This document shows, piece after piece, positions 1 to 5,611 of a stretch of DNA of 5,918 bases (its first letter is position 1; each line of letters begins with the position of its first letter). Made by a program: the position numbers and the translations under genes. The notes below the pieces were generated by a model. It saw only the letters and a program-made list of their open reading frames with translations, had not been told where the DNA came from and ran no database searches. Source of the DNA: Fidelibacterota bacterium (GTDB lineage Bacteria > Fidelibacterota > UBA2242); the NCBI GenBank assembly GCA_003645845.1, contig QNCV01000174.1, positions 1 through 5,918 of the forward strand, read 5' to 3'.

Positions 1-464
1 AGTTGGCCAAAGTCCCCTATACCCGACGGGCACAGGCCATTACCTGGAAAGTATGGGAAGACAACACCTGTTACGATCCCGCCTGTCTGCAAAGCATCTG
101 GTGCCGCCTATTAAAAGGCGATGAGGATAACTGGTATCTGAACACCAACGTCCGTTTTCGCTCGAATGACGCCTACAAAGCGGCCTTTATGAATATGTTC
201 GCGCTAATCCGGTTACAGCAAATAATTGCCGATCGGATTTCCGATATATCCGGGAAATCGGTTAATCTCGGACGCTATGTCCATCAGGCCGACAGTTACC
301 ATATTTACGGTTCCTATTTCAGTGAATTCAAAAACCGTTTTCTGAATGCTATTGAAACCCGGGATTTTGAGCAGCGTACCTATAATTACAGCGATATGAA
401 AGACATCATGGAAGAGGCGATCCCTGGCATACGGGACAAAGCCGCAAAGATGTGCCGCGATTAG
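1..464 (+). CDS. Thymidylate synthase superfamily protein, C-terminal part (5' end outside window)
   Basis: This is the C-terminal ~153 residues of a thymidylate synthase-type enzyme, which methylates dUMP to dTMP with methylene-tetrahydrofolate in the cytoplasm. The frame is open to the window edge, and the leading TTG is internal, so the gene is partial. Counting from that codon, the landmarks fall in the usual order: the double arginine after 'PYT' (R8-R9, the phosphate-binding RR of the partner subunit), the candidate nucleophile C28 in 'DPACLQ', an 'RSND' phosphate/folate segment (R53, S54, D56), N64 at the place of the Asn that selects dUMP, and 'ADSYHIYG' (H100, Y102) at the place of the classical 'GDxHxY'. 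The residues around the Cys differ from the classical 'PPCHxxxQF', so it looks like a divergent, archaeal-type branch rather than standard ThyA. Having Asn rather than Asp at position 64 argues against dCMP hydroxymethylase. The family is fairly sure; the exact substrate is inference. Confidence 0.82.
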   Translation, partial: LAKVPYTRRAQAITWKVWEDNTCYDPACLQSIWCRLLKGDEDNWYLNTNVRFRSNDAYKAAFMNMFALIRLQQIIADRISDISGKSVNLGRYVHQADSYHIYGSYFSEFKNRFLNAIETRDFEQRTYNYSDMKDIMEEAIPGIRDKAAKMCRD

Positions 465-664
465 AGAAGAAATAAGGATAATGAAGTGGTTGCAATATTT
501 TATTTATCACCAACGTATGGAAAGGTAATAAAGAACAAATTCATTCATAGATAGTGCGCTAACCAACTGATAGACTGCGTCTTAGCGCTGTCAACAAAAG
601 TAAGTCTCAAAGTTAATCGATGGATATTTCTGATTCTGGAAAAACAATGACCGAAAATTGACCT

Positions 665-1792
665 GTGAAAATTTATTCCGAATTTATTGAAGCCCGGTTC
701 ATCCGCCGTATCAACCGGTTTGTGATGGAGATGGATTTGGATGGACAAACCCTTCAGGCCTATGTTCCCAACACCGGCCGGATGAGCGAATTTCAGGTTG
801 TCGGACATCCGTTTTTCCTGATTCGAAGCAATGGCGGCAAATTTAACTTCAGGGTTATAGCAACAATTTATCAGGGCAATTATGTCTTTCTGAATACCGT
901 TAAAGTCAATGATATTTTCCACCGATTATTAATGGACGGCGCATTGAATCGCCTTTTCCCCCACATTCAATCGATCAGGCGTGAATACGGCATTCTCAAT
1001 TCCCGTTTTGATTTTTGCATCGAACAGACAAATAACTCCTGTTCAATGGTCGAGGTAAAATCCTGCACGCTTGTTCATAACCAAATCGCTATGTTTCCGG
1101 ACGCGCCGACATTGAGAGGACAAAAGCATATCCGCGGGTTGCAGACATTGACAGAAAAGGGCTATGACTGCCATGTGGTTTTTCTGGTAATGAACGGTTC
1201 AGCCTGCCGTTTTTTCCCCAATTTTCATACCGATTATGAATATGGGCAGGAGTTTTTATTGGCGTCGAATGTCAAATTTCATGCTCTAACTCTAAATCTG
1301 CCTGATCCTGTCACAATTGATCTCTATAATGTCAGGGAAATTCCGATCGATCGGGATATCCTGTCCACGAACTGCATCAACAAAGGCAATTATCTCTTAG
1401 TACTCGAAAATAACAGGAATTTTTCCAGGGAAATCGGAAGGCTGGGTATTATTGATTTTCCAAAGGGTTTTTACGTCTATGTGGGTTCGGCAATGCATTC
1501 ACTTGATAGCCGCATTAAACGTCATTATTCAAAGCGTAAGCAAACCCATTGGCACATTGATTACCTCATTCCTCAATATATGATAATTAAAAAATCATTC
1601 CCGATTCGACGGGCTGTATCTATTGAATCAACACTCGCCGGCCGGCTCAAGTTAATTACCCACCGGCACGTTCCCGGTTTTGGTTCTTCGGATACCGGCG
1701 ATCCCTCCCATCTTTTTTATTTCCAAGAGAATCCAATCCATCAACGGGAATTCTTAAACCTTTTATTTGATGCCTATACATTTACCATATAA
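665..1792 (+). CDS. SfsA nuclease domain fused to DUF123 (Uri/GIY-YIG-like) domain
   Basis: This 375-residue protein is a two-domain fusion. Residues 1 to about 225 match SfsA (sugar fermentation stimulation protein, a DNA-binding PD-(D/E)XK-like nuclease). They include an OB-like N-terminus with 'VPNTGRM' (34-40), then D116 in 'SRFDF', E130 and K132 in 'VEVK', and 'FPDAPTLRGQKH' (144-155). Residues about 235-352 match DUF123, the Uri superfamily related to GIY-YIG nucleases: 'GNYLLVL' (241-247), 'GFYVYVGSA' (268-276), R283, H287, 'HWHIDYL' (295-301), E321 and 'GFGSSD' (338-343). SfsA alone is about 230-240 residues, so the tail is a true addition. The start is GTG at 665: an in-frame TGA at 659-661 blocks extension, and the next Met (residue 21) would delete conserved SfsA sequence. 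No clear Shine-Dalgarno precedes the GTG. The next gene follows after 17 bp. The domain assignments are strong. The cellular role is unknown, and a nucleic-acid processing or repair role is inference. Confidence 0.88.
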   Translation: MKIYSEFIEARFIRRINRFVMEMDLDGQTLQAYVPNTGRMSEFQVVGHPFFLIRSNGGKFNFRVIATIYQGNYVFLNTVKVNDIFHRLLMDGALNRLFPHIQSIRREYGILNSRFDFCIEQTNNSCSMVEVKSCTLVHNQIAMFPDAPTLRGQKHIRGLQTLTEKGYDCHVVFLVMNGSACRFFPNFHTDYEYGQEFLLASNVKFHALTLNLPDPVTIDLYNVREIPIDRDILSTNCINKGNYLLVLENNRNFSREIGRLGIIDFPKGFYVYVGSAMHSLDSRIKRHYSKRKQTHWHIDYLIPQYMIIKKSFPIRRAVSIESTLAGRLKLITHRHVPGFGSSDTGDPSHLFYFQENPIHQREFLNLLFDAYTFTI

Positions 1793-1809
1793 CAAATCAG
1801 GAGAAAATC

Positions 1810-2013
1810 ATGGAATGTAACCAACAGCGCAATATGAGTTTCTGTAATTGCAGCTATTCCCCCTGCTCAAGAAAAGGAACATGCTGTGATTGCCTGCAAT
1901 ATCACCTGCGAATGCGTGAGCTACCGGCATGCTGTTTTCCCGATGAAATTGAGAAAACATACAACCGCTCTTTTGAAAAATTTGCCGAATTGGTTCAAAG
2001 CGGAAAAGTATAA
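1810..2013 (+). CDS. Small cysteine-rich protein, DUF6485-like
   Basis: This is a complete 67-residue protein with nine cysteines (3, 12, 14, 19, 25, 26, 28, 41, 42) and a histidine at 32. The pattern 'CNCSYSPCSRKGTCCDC' followed by 'YH', 'LPACCFP' and 'EKTYNRSFEKF' matches my memory of the DUF6485 family of small bacterial and archaeal proteins. The Cys spacing suggests metal binding, probably zinc or an Fe-S cluster, but no function is established that I know of. There is no signal peptide, so it should be cytoplasmic. The ATG start has a strong Shine-Dalgarno, AGGAG at 1799-1803, six bases upstream. It lies 17 bp after the SfsA-DUF123 stop with no promoter or terminator between them, so co-transcription is likely. 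The C-terminal third (about 44-63) looks helical and charged. Confidence 0.82.
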   Translation: MECNQQRNMSFCNCSYSPCSRKGTCCDCLQYHLRMRELPACCFPDEIEKTYNRSFEKFAELVQSGKV

Positions 2014-2038
2014 AAAGGCAAAATCTGATTTTTCCCTA

Positions 2039-2067
2039 TTGATTGTAAATTAAATATTCCCTATAAT
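2039..2067 (+). promoter_or_regulatory. Sigma70-like promoter for the exported-protein pair
   Basis: TTGATT (2039-2044) and a perfect TATAAT (2062-2067) are separated by 17 bp, the optimal spacing. Transcription would start near 2074, giving a leader of about 20 bases before the ATG at 2093. It separates the SfsA/DUF6485 unit from the exported pair. If the host is Bacteroidota-like, its main sigma factor may prefer a different consensus, so activity is inferred. Confidence 0.6.
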
Positions 2068-2085
2068 CAATTTAGACATACATAA

Positions 2086-2099
2086 TGCTCACATGAGCA
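2086..2099. repeat. Short inverted repeat across a start codon
   Basis: TGCTCA (2086-2091) and TGAGCA (2094-2099) are perfect inverted arms around a 2-base centre, and the ATG at 2093-2095 lies inside. The site sits about 12-25 bases downstream of the predicted transcription start. It could be a small operator, or a weak hairpin (5-bp stem, 4-base loop) masking the start codon. At six bases per arm, chance cannot be excluded. Confidence 0.3.
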
Positions 2100-2710
2100 C
2101 AACAATGAAAATATTATCCAGATTGTTTTTCCAAAATAATTTATTTACCGGAAAGATTTTGTTTGTTTATCTGTGTCTGTTTCCAATACTCCTTCTCGGC
2201 GCTGATCTGATATTTCACAGCGAGCACCTGGAATTTGAGATATTCCCCGAACGCTGTGAAGTAACCGGATATTACACTTTCCGAAATGATAATCCCGATC
2301 CGCTGCAAAAGACGCTGATCTACCCGTTTCCGGTTCAGGAAACGTTACCCTTCCCAGCATCATTAAGTGTCACCGATAGCAGCGGCATTCCAATCGCTTA
2401 TGAACGCGGCGCAAATGAAATCATCTTTCCGGTCATCGTACCAGGAGAAAGTTGTTCAACTTGCAAAGTGTGCTACACCCAACCCACTCCGGAGCATTTT
2501 ATTGAATATATTCTTAATACCACAATGCGATGGCATTTTCCCCTGACCTCGGCGGAATTCATCATTATTGCACCCAGTGATATTCAGATTGAATCGATTT
2601 CCATGTCGGATTACAAAGTATCCCGTGAAAATGATAAGACAAAATACCGGATTTTCCGGGAAAATTTTAGTACAGACAAAAATCTAATCATAAAGTGGAG
2701 CTTAAAATGA
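2093..2710 (+). CDS. Exported protein of unknown function, beta-rich
   Basis: This is a complete 205-residue protein that I do not recognise by name. A basic N-terminus is followed by a hydrophobic stretch at residues 22-36 and 'LLLGA-D', consistent with a Sec signal peptide cleaved after A37. The mature part looks like a beta-sandwich: alternating hydrophobic strands, 'YYTFRNDNPDPLQKTLIYPFP' split over residues 60-80, then 'FPVIVPGES', 'CKVCYTQ', 'YILNTT' and 'WHFPLTSAEFIII'. The layout is reminiscent of secreted beta-domain proteins with an oxidation-sensitive or metal-like 'CSTCKVC' run (C121, C124, C127) plus C55. No T9SS tail is present, so it is probably periplasmic or outer-envelope. 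A promoter lies just upstream. The stop overlaps the next start by 4 bp (ATGA), implying translational coupling and a shared task with the T9SS-sorted neighbour. There is no Shine-Dalgarno before 2093. The in-frame ATG at 2105 (residue 5) is an alternative start that keeps the signal peptide. Confidence 0.78.
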   Translation: MSTTMKILSRLFFQNNLFTGKILFVYLCLFPILLLGADLIFHSEHLEFEIFPERCEVTGYYTFRNDNPDPLQKTLIYPFPVQETLPFPASLSVTDSSGIPIAYERGANEIIFPVIVPGESCSTCKVCYTQPTPEHFIEYILNTTMRWHFPLTSAEFIIIAPSDIQIESISMSDYKVSRENDKTKYRIFRENFSTDKNLIIKWSLK

Positions 2711-3729
2711 GACACCTGATATTTTTACTCATCATTTTCGGTCTCGTTTCGACGCCCATCCTGTCAAACCCGATCGATCCAAAATATTTTAGTGAGATCC
2801 AGTTCAGCGAAAACGGCTGGATTATCGAATTATATCCAATGCAGTGGGCAGGCGAATTGGACAGTGTCTATCTAATCAGTACAACGGATACGGCATACTT
2901 AAAACCTGGAATTTTTAACTCATTCAATTATTGTCTGATAACGCAGGATAGTATGTTAAGTGTTTTCAATATAAATCCGGCAAACGATACCTTAAGCATT
3001 TATTTAAATATAGGCGATTGGGACTTCCCGGATGATCAGATAACTATCGGTGATTTACAAGTCGATTCATCCCAATCTTTATCCAGAAAACTCGAATACG
3101 GAATTCCGGGAGTTGATTTCTGGTATATTGACAATACTCCCACACTCGGATTTGAAAATGACAGTGAAAATGCAATGGGAACAATCCACTTTCAAATTCT
3201 TGACGAATCCGGAGAGCCGATTCCATCCGCCGGACTGTACCGGGGAATCGATTATTTCATGGGAGACAGTGTCTTTATCTATACAGATTCTCTCGGATCA
3301 TTGATTTATGAAGCCTACGCCAGGGTAAATTCCTTTGTATTTATGAAAAGCGGCTATTACAATACCGACACGACATTCTTTGTGGCACCGGATAGCAATT
3401 ATTCCGTCACCCTGACAATGAAAATGAAGGAAAGCAGTATCGGGGACGTTAAAACCAACGCCATGTCTCAATACTATCTCTCTCCCGCATTTCCAAACCC
3501 CTTTAACAACTCAACCTCTTTTAGATATCACCTGCCTTCTGACGCTTTTGTTACACTTTCGGTTTACTCGTTAACCGGCGAAATGGTCGCCGAATTATTT
3601 AAAGGTTATCGCTATGCCGGCAATTACCATTGCAGATGGCGGGGAACCAATGTTTCATCGGGAATTTACGTCATCCGACTGACGGCAAACCGGCAATCCC
3701 TGCAGCAGAAGTGTTTGCTGATAAAATAA
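2707..3729 (+). CDS. Secreted protein with T9SS type A (Por) C-terminal sorting domain
   Basis: This is a 340-residue exported protein. The chosen start is the ATG at 2707: GGAG at 2697-2700 lies six bases upstream, and the ATG overlaps the previous stop as ATGA. An in-frame GTG at 2695 is possible but lacks that spacing. Residues 1-20 form a signal peptide ('MRHLIFLLIIFGLVSTPILS'). Residues about 25-150 are an acidic, aromatic-rich region with no family I recognise. Residues about 156-240 ('GTIHFQILDESGEPIPSAGL ... TDSLGSL ... KSGYY ... VTLTMKM', split) resemble a carboxypeptidase-regulatory/CnaB-like beta-sandwich. Residues about 255-340 are a FlgD-Ig-like T9SS type A sorting domain: 'LSPAFPNPFNNST', 'LSVYSLTGEMVAELF', 'SGIYVIRLTA' and a final 'LIK'. 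The protein should therefore cross the outer membrane by type IX secretion and be released or anchored on the cell surface. No catalytic motif is visible, so an adhesive or structural role is possible but unproven. Confidence 0.87.
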   Translation: MRHLIFLLIIFGLVSTPILSNPIDPKYFSEIQFSENGWIIELYPMQWAGELDSVYLISTTDTAYLKPGIFNSFNYCLITQDSMLSVFNINPANDTLSIYLNIGDWDFPDDQITIGDLQVDSSQSLSRKLEYGIPGVDFWYIDNTPTLGFENDSENAMGTIHFQILDESGEPIPSAGLYRGIDYFMGDSVFIYTDSLGSLIYEAYARVNSFVFMKSGYYNTDTTFFVAPDSNYSVTLTMKMKESSIGDVKTNAMSQYYLSPAFPNPFNNSTSFRYHLPSDAFVTLSVYSLTGEMVAELFKGYRYAGNYHCRWRGTNVSSGIYVIRLTANRQSLQQKCLLIK

Positions 3730-3734
3730 AGACA

Positions 3735-3759
3735 GAAAACGGGTATGCGCAGCGTTTTC
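3735..3759 (+). other. Hairpin just after the T9SS-sorted gene
   Basis: GAAAACG (3735-3741) and CGTTTTC (3753-3759) form a perfect 7-bp stem with an 11-base loop, starting six bases after the TAA. No T-run follows, so it is not a standard intrinsic terminator. It may be a 3' end-stabilising hairpin or a weak or imperfect terminator. Confidence 0.35.
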
Positions 3760-3846
3760 CCAACACTGCTAATGACGTTCTGTTTGTCATCGAAAAGGAA
3801 GTCATCTTATAAATCGACGGGCAAAATTCAAATGAACTGACGGCTT

Positions 3847-3875
3847 TTTACAATTCTTTTACATAAATATATACT
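3847..3875 (+). promoter_or_regulatory. Candidate sigma70-like promoter for the acyl-CoA synthetase gene
   Basis: TTTACA (3847-3852) and TATACT (3870-3875) each match the consensus at five of six positions and are 17 bp apart. The start of transcription would be near 3882, leaving an AT-rich leader of about 60 bases before the TTG at 3942. The surrounding sequence is so AT-rich that other pairings exist (for example TTGCTT at 3901 with TAAAAT at 3923), so the exact site is uncertain. Confidence 0.42.
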
Positions 3876-3941
3876 GAGTGTATTTTAAATAAGTGTAATA
3901 TTGCTTAATATTGGCGCATAATTAAAATAAAGGGTAAAAAC

Positions 3942-5489
3942 TTGTTCTTAAAATCAAATTCTAAAACGGCAATCATCTGGCAGGATGCTGCCTACAGTTA
4001 CGATGACATCCTTAAAAACGTCAATTATTATTCCACTCTGTTTAGTAAAGCCGAAAAGATTGCCGTTTTTTCTGAAAACCGTCCGGAATGGATATATGCT
4101 TTTTATGCCGGCTGGAAAAACGGCGCAATTGTTGTTCCGGTGGATTTTCTGGCCAGCGCTGAAGAGGTTGCTTTTATCCTGAACGATTGTCAGCCGGAAG
4201 AGATATTCTGTTCAGCAAAGACTCGTGATACATTAAATGAAGCCTTAAAATCAGTCGGGCATAAATATAATATTCATTGCTTTGAGGATCAAACGTATCA
4301 GGTAAACGATTTCAGCGCAGAGGAATTCGAAATTGACGACATAATGAAAACAGCCGCTATTATCTACACATCCGGCACCACCGGAAGCCCGAAAGGCGTA
4401 ATGCTGTCCTTCGATAATATCCTTGCCAATGTTGAAGCTGTTACCGACGGCATTCCAATCTACACGGATTTCAGAACCGTATTGGCGCTCCTGCCCTATC
4501 ACCATGTTTTTCCGCTGATGGGCGCAATGATTGCACCATTAAATGCCGGTGGAAAAATCGCTTTTTCGCCATCAATAAAACCCGAAGACATTCTCGAAAC
4601 ACTCCAAAAAAATGCCGTTAATCTCATCATAGGGGTTCCCCGACTATATGCGGCTTTCCATAAGAGCATCATGGACAAGATCAACGCTCATTTTATCACT
4701 AAGGCGCTTTTTAAGACCGCTAAGCTCATCAACTCCCGTGCTTTTTCCAAATTTATCTTTAAAACGGTCCATCGAAAATTCGGCGGTCATGTAGAATATA
4801 TGATTTCCGGCGGCGCAAAACTCGATGAAGATGTGGCCCGGGATTTCAAGGCGCTCGGTTTTGAAATGCTGGAAGGATTTGGAATGACCGAAGCGGCTCC
4901 AATGATAACTTTTACACGTCCCGGAAAATGGGTCATAGGTTCCGCGGGACAGGCACTGCCCGGTCTTGATGTAAAGATAAAAGATGGTGAAATCATTGCC
5001 CGGGGCCGCAATATCATGCAGGGTTATTATAACCGACCGGAGGAAACGGCGGAAGTGTTGAAAGACGGCTGGCTGCATACCGGCGACTTAGGTTCAATTG
5101 ATAAAGACGGTTATCTCTATGTTACCGGTAGAAAGAAAGAGATTATAGTTCTCTCCAGCGGTAAAAATGTCAATCCTGAAGAAGCCGAAAAAAAACTCAG
5201 ATCATTTTCTGATTTTATTTCCGATGTGGGTGTTTTTATGCATGATGATGAAATAAAGGCCGCTTTCTTCCCTAATTTAAAAGAGGTGTACGAAAAGAAA
5301 ATTCCCAATCTTGCTAAACATATTCAGGAAGAAATTATTAATAAATACAATAAGCAGGTATCTTACTATAAACGAATCTCTAATTTTCTGATACTACATA
5401 AGGAATTGCCCAAAACCCGCCTTGGAAAACTCCAAAGGTTTAAACTGAGCAAACTGGCAAACAAATTCAGATTCAATAAACAAGATTGA
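3942..5489 (+). CDS. Long-chain fatty acid-CoA ligase (AMP-forming acyl-CoA synthetase)
   Basis: This complete 515-residue member of the ANL adenylating family activates fatty acids with ATP to acyl-AMP and then acyl-CoA, at the cytoplasmic face of the membrane. Motifs in order are the A3 P-loop 'YTSGTTGSPKG' (142-152), 'LPYHHVFP' (184-191, typical of long-chain acyl-CoA synthetases), 'GVPRLY' (231-236), 'SGGAKLD' (289-295), A5 'GFGMTEAAP' (312-320), A7 'GWLHTGDLG' (376-384), A8 'TGRKKEIIVLSSGKNVNPE' (395-413), and A10 'LPKTRLGKLQR' with the catalytic K496. All key residues are present, so it should be active. The start is TTG at 3942: AGGG (3931-3934) lies seven bases upstream, a frame stop sits at 3906-3908, and the next Met (residue 135) falls just before the P-loop and would remove the N-terminal lobe. 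It appears to be a single-gene unit with its own promoter. No acyltransferase or beta-oxidation gene is in view. Lipid synthesis or fatty-acid uptake are both possible roles. Confidence 0.93.
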   Translation: MFLKSNSKTAIIWQDAAYSYDDILKNVNYYSTLFSKAEKIAVFSENRPEWIYAFYAGWKNGAIVVPVDFLASAEEVAFILNDCQPEEIFCSAKTRDTLNEALKSVGHKYNIHCFEDQTYQVNDFSAEEFEIDDIMKTAAIIYTSGTTGSPKGVMLSFDNILANVEAVTDGIPIYTDFRTVLALLPYHHVFPLMGAMIAPLNAGGKIAFSPSIKPEDILETLQKNAVNLIIGVPRLYAAFHKSIMDKINAHFITKALFKTAKLINSRAFSKFIFKTVHRKFGGHVEYMISGGAKLDEDVARDFKALGFEMLEGFGMTEAAPMITFTRPGKWVIGSAGQALPGLDVKIKDGEIIARGRNIMQGYYNRPEETAEVLKDGWLHTGDLGSIDKDGYLYVTGRKKEIIVLSSGKNVNPEEAEKKLRSFSDFISDVGVFMHDDEIKAAFFPNLKEVYEKKIPNLAKHIQEEIINKYNKQVSYYKRISNFLILHKELPKTRLGKLQRFKLSKLANKFRFNKQD

Positions 5490-5512
5490 TGATATAACGT
5501 CGAAGTAAACGG

Positions 5513-5589
5513 GTGAATCGTGAGTGTTGAGATTTGAGAGCCAAGAGCCAAGAACTTCGAACTTTGAACTTTGAACTTTGAACTTTAAT
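5513..5589. repeat. Degenerate heptamer tandem repeat (11 units of 7 bp)
   Basis: Read in steps of seven from 5513, the sequence splits into 11 units that change gradually: gtgaatc-type units first, then ttgagag, then two ccaagag-type units, then cttcgaa and three identical ctttgaa units, ending in a partly decayed copy. The most regular core is 5552-5586, five copies of gaactt(t/c). It fills most of the 122-base gap between two convergent genes and has no coding potential. It resembles the short tandemly repeated heptamers known from several bacterial groups; the similarity is from memory. Confidence 0.85.
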
Positions 5590-5611
5590 CTCGCCCTTTC
5601 TCCGTATTCCG

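Larger units (their letters stand above)
3730..3941. other. Intergenic region between the exported pair and the acyl-CoA synthetase
   Basis: This stretch of 212 bases has no gene that I can support. It contains the hairpin at 3735-3759, a weak second stem (ATGAC 3772-3776 with GTCAT 3786-3790), and a strongly AT-rich second half from about 3845 that holds the promoter candidate. Open frames across it have no ribosome site and no recognisable protein. Confidence 0.6.

Noticed and set aside
481..528. 15-residue frame starting at ATG 481, with AAGGA just upstream
   Set aside because: It is very short, the AAGGA is only two bases from the ATG, and there is no recognisable peptide. It is probably chance in the non-coding gap.
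556..588. Inverted repeat GCGCTAA (556-562) / TTAGCGC (582-588) with a 19-base loop
   Set aside because: It has a long loop, no T-run, and sits about 90 bases after the preceding stop. It is not convincing as a terminator or operator, though the arms are perfect.
545..922. Minus-strand open frame of 125 codons overlapping the start of the SfsA gene
   Set aside because: It lies opposite a well-supported SfsA domain, has no recognisable family, and most of it is antisense to conserved coding sequence.
2016..2036. Possible weak terminator after the DUF6485-like gene
   Set aside because: The stem is mostly A-T with a mismatch (GGC-AAAA against TTTT-TCC), and the T-run is part of the stem. Too weak to call.
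3630..3812. Plus-strand frame overlapping the end of the T9SS-sorted gene
   Set aside because: Its first half is an out-of-frame reading of the conserved sorting domain, and the rest shows no protein-like pattern.
4644..5078. Minus-strand open frames inside the acyl-CoA synthetase gene, the longest 144 codons
   Set aside because: They are antisense to an intact gene with all ANL motifs. No family resemblance or ribosome site.
5513..5589. CRISPR array or direct-repeat attachment site
   Set aside because: Units are 7 bp with no spacers and no integrase or cas gene nearby. It is a simple tandem repeat.
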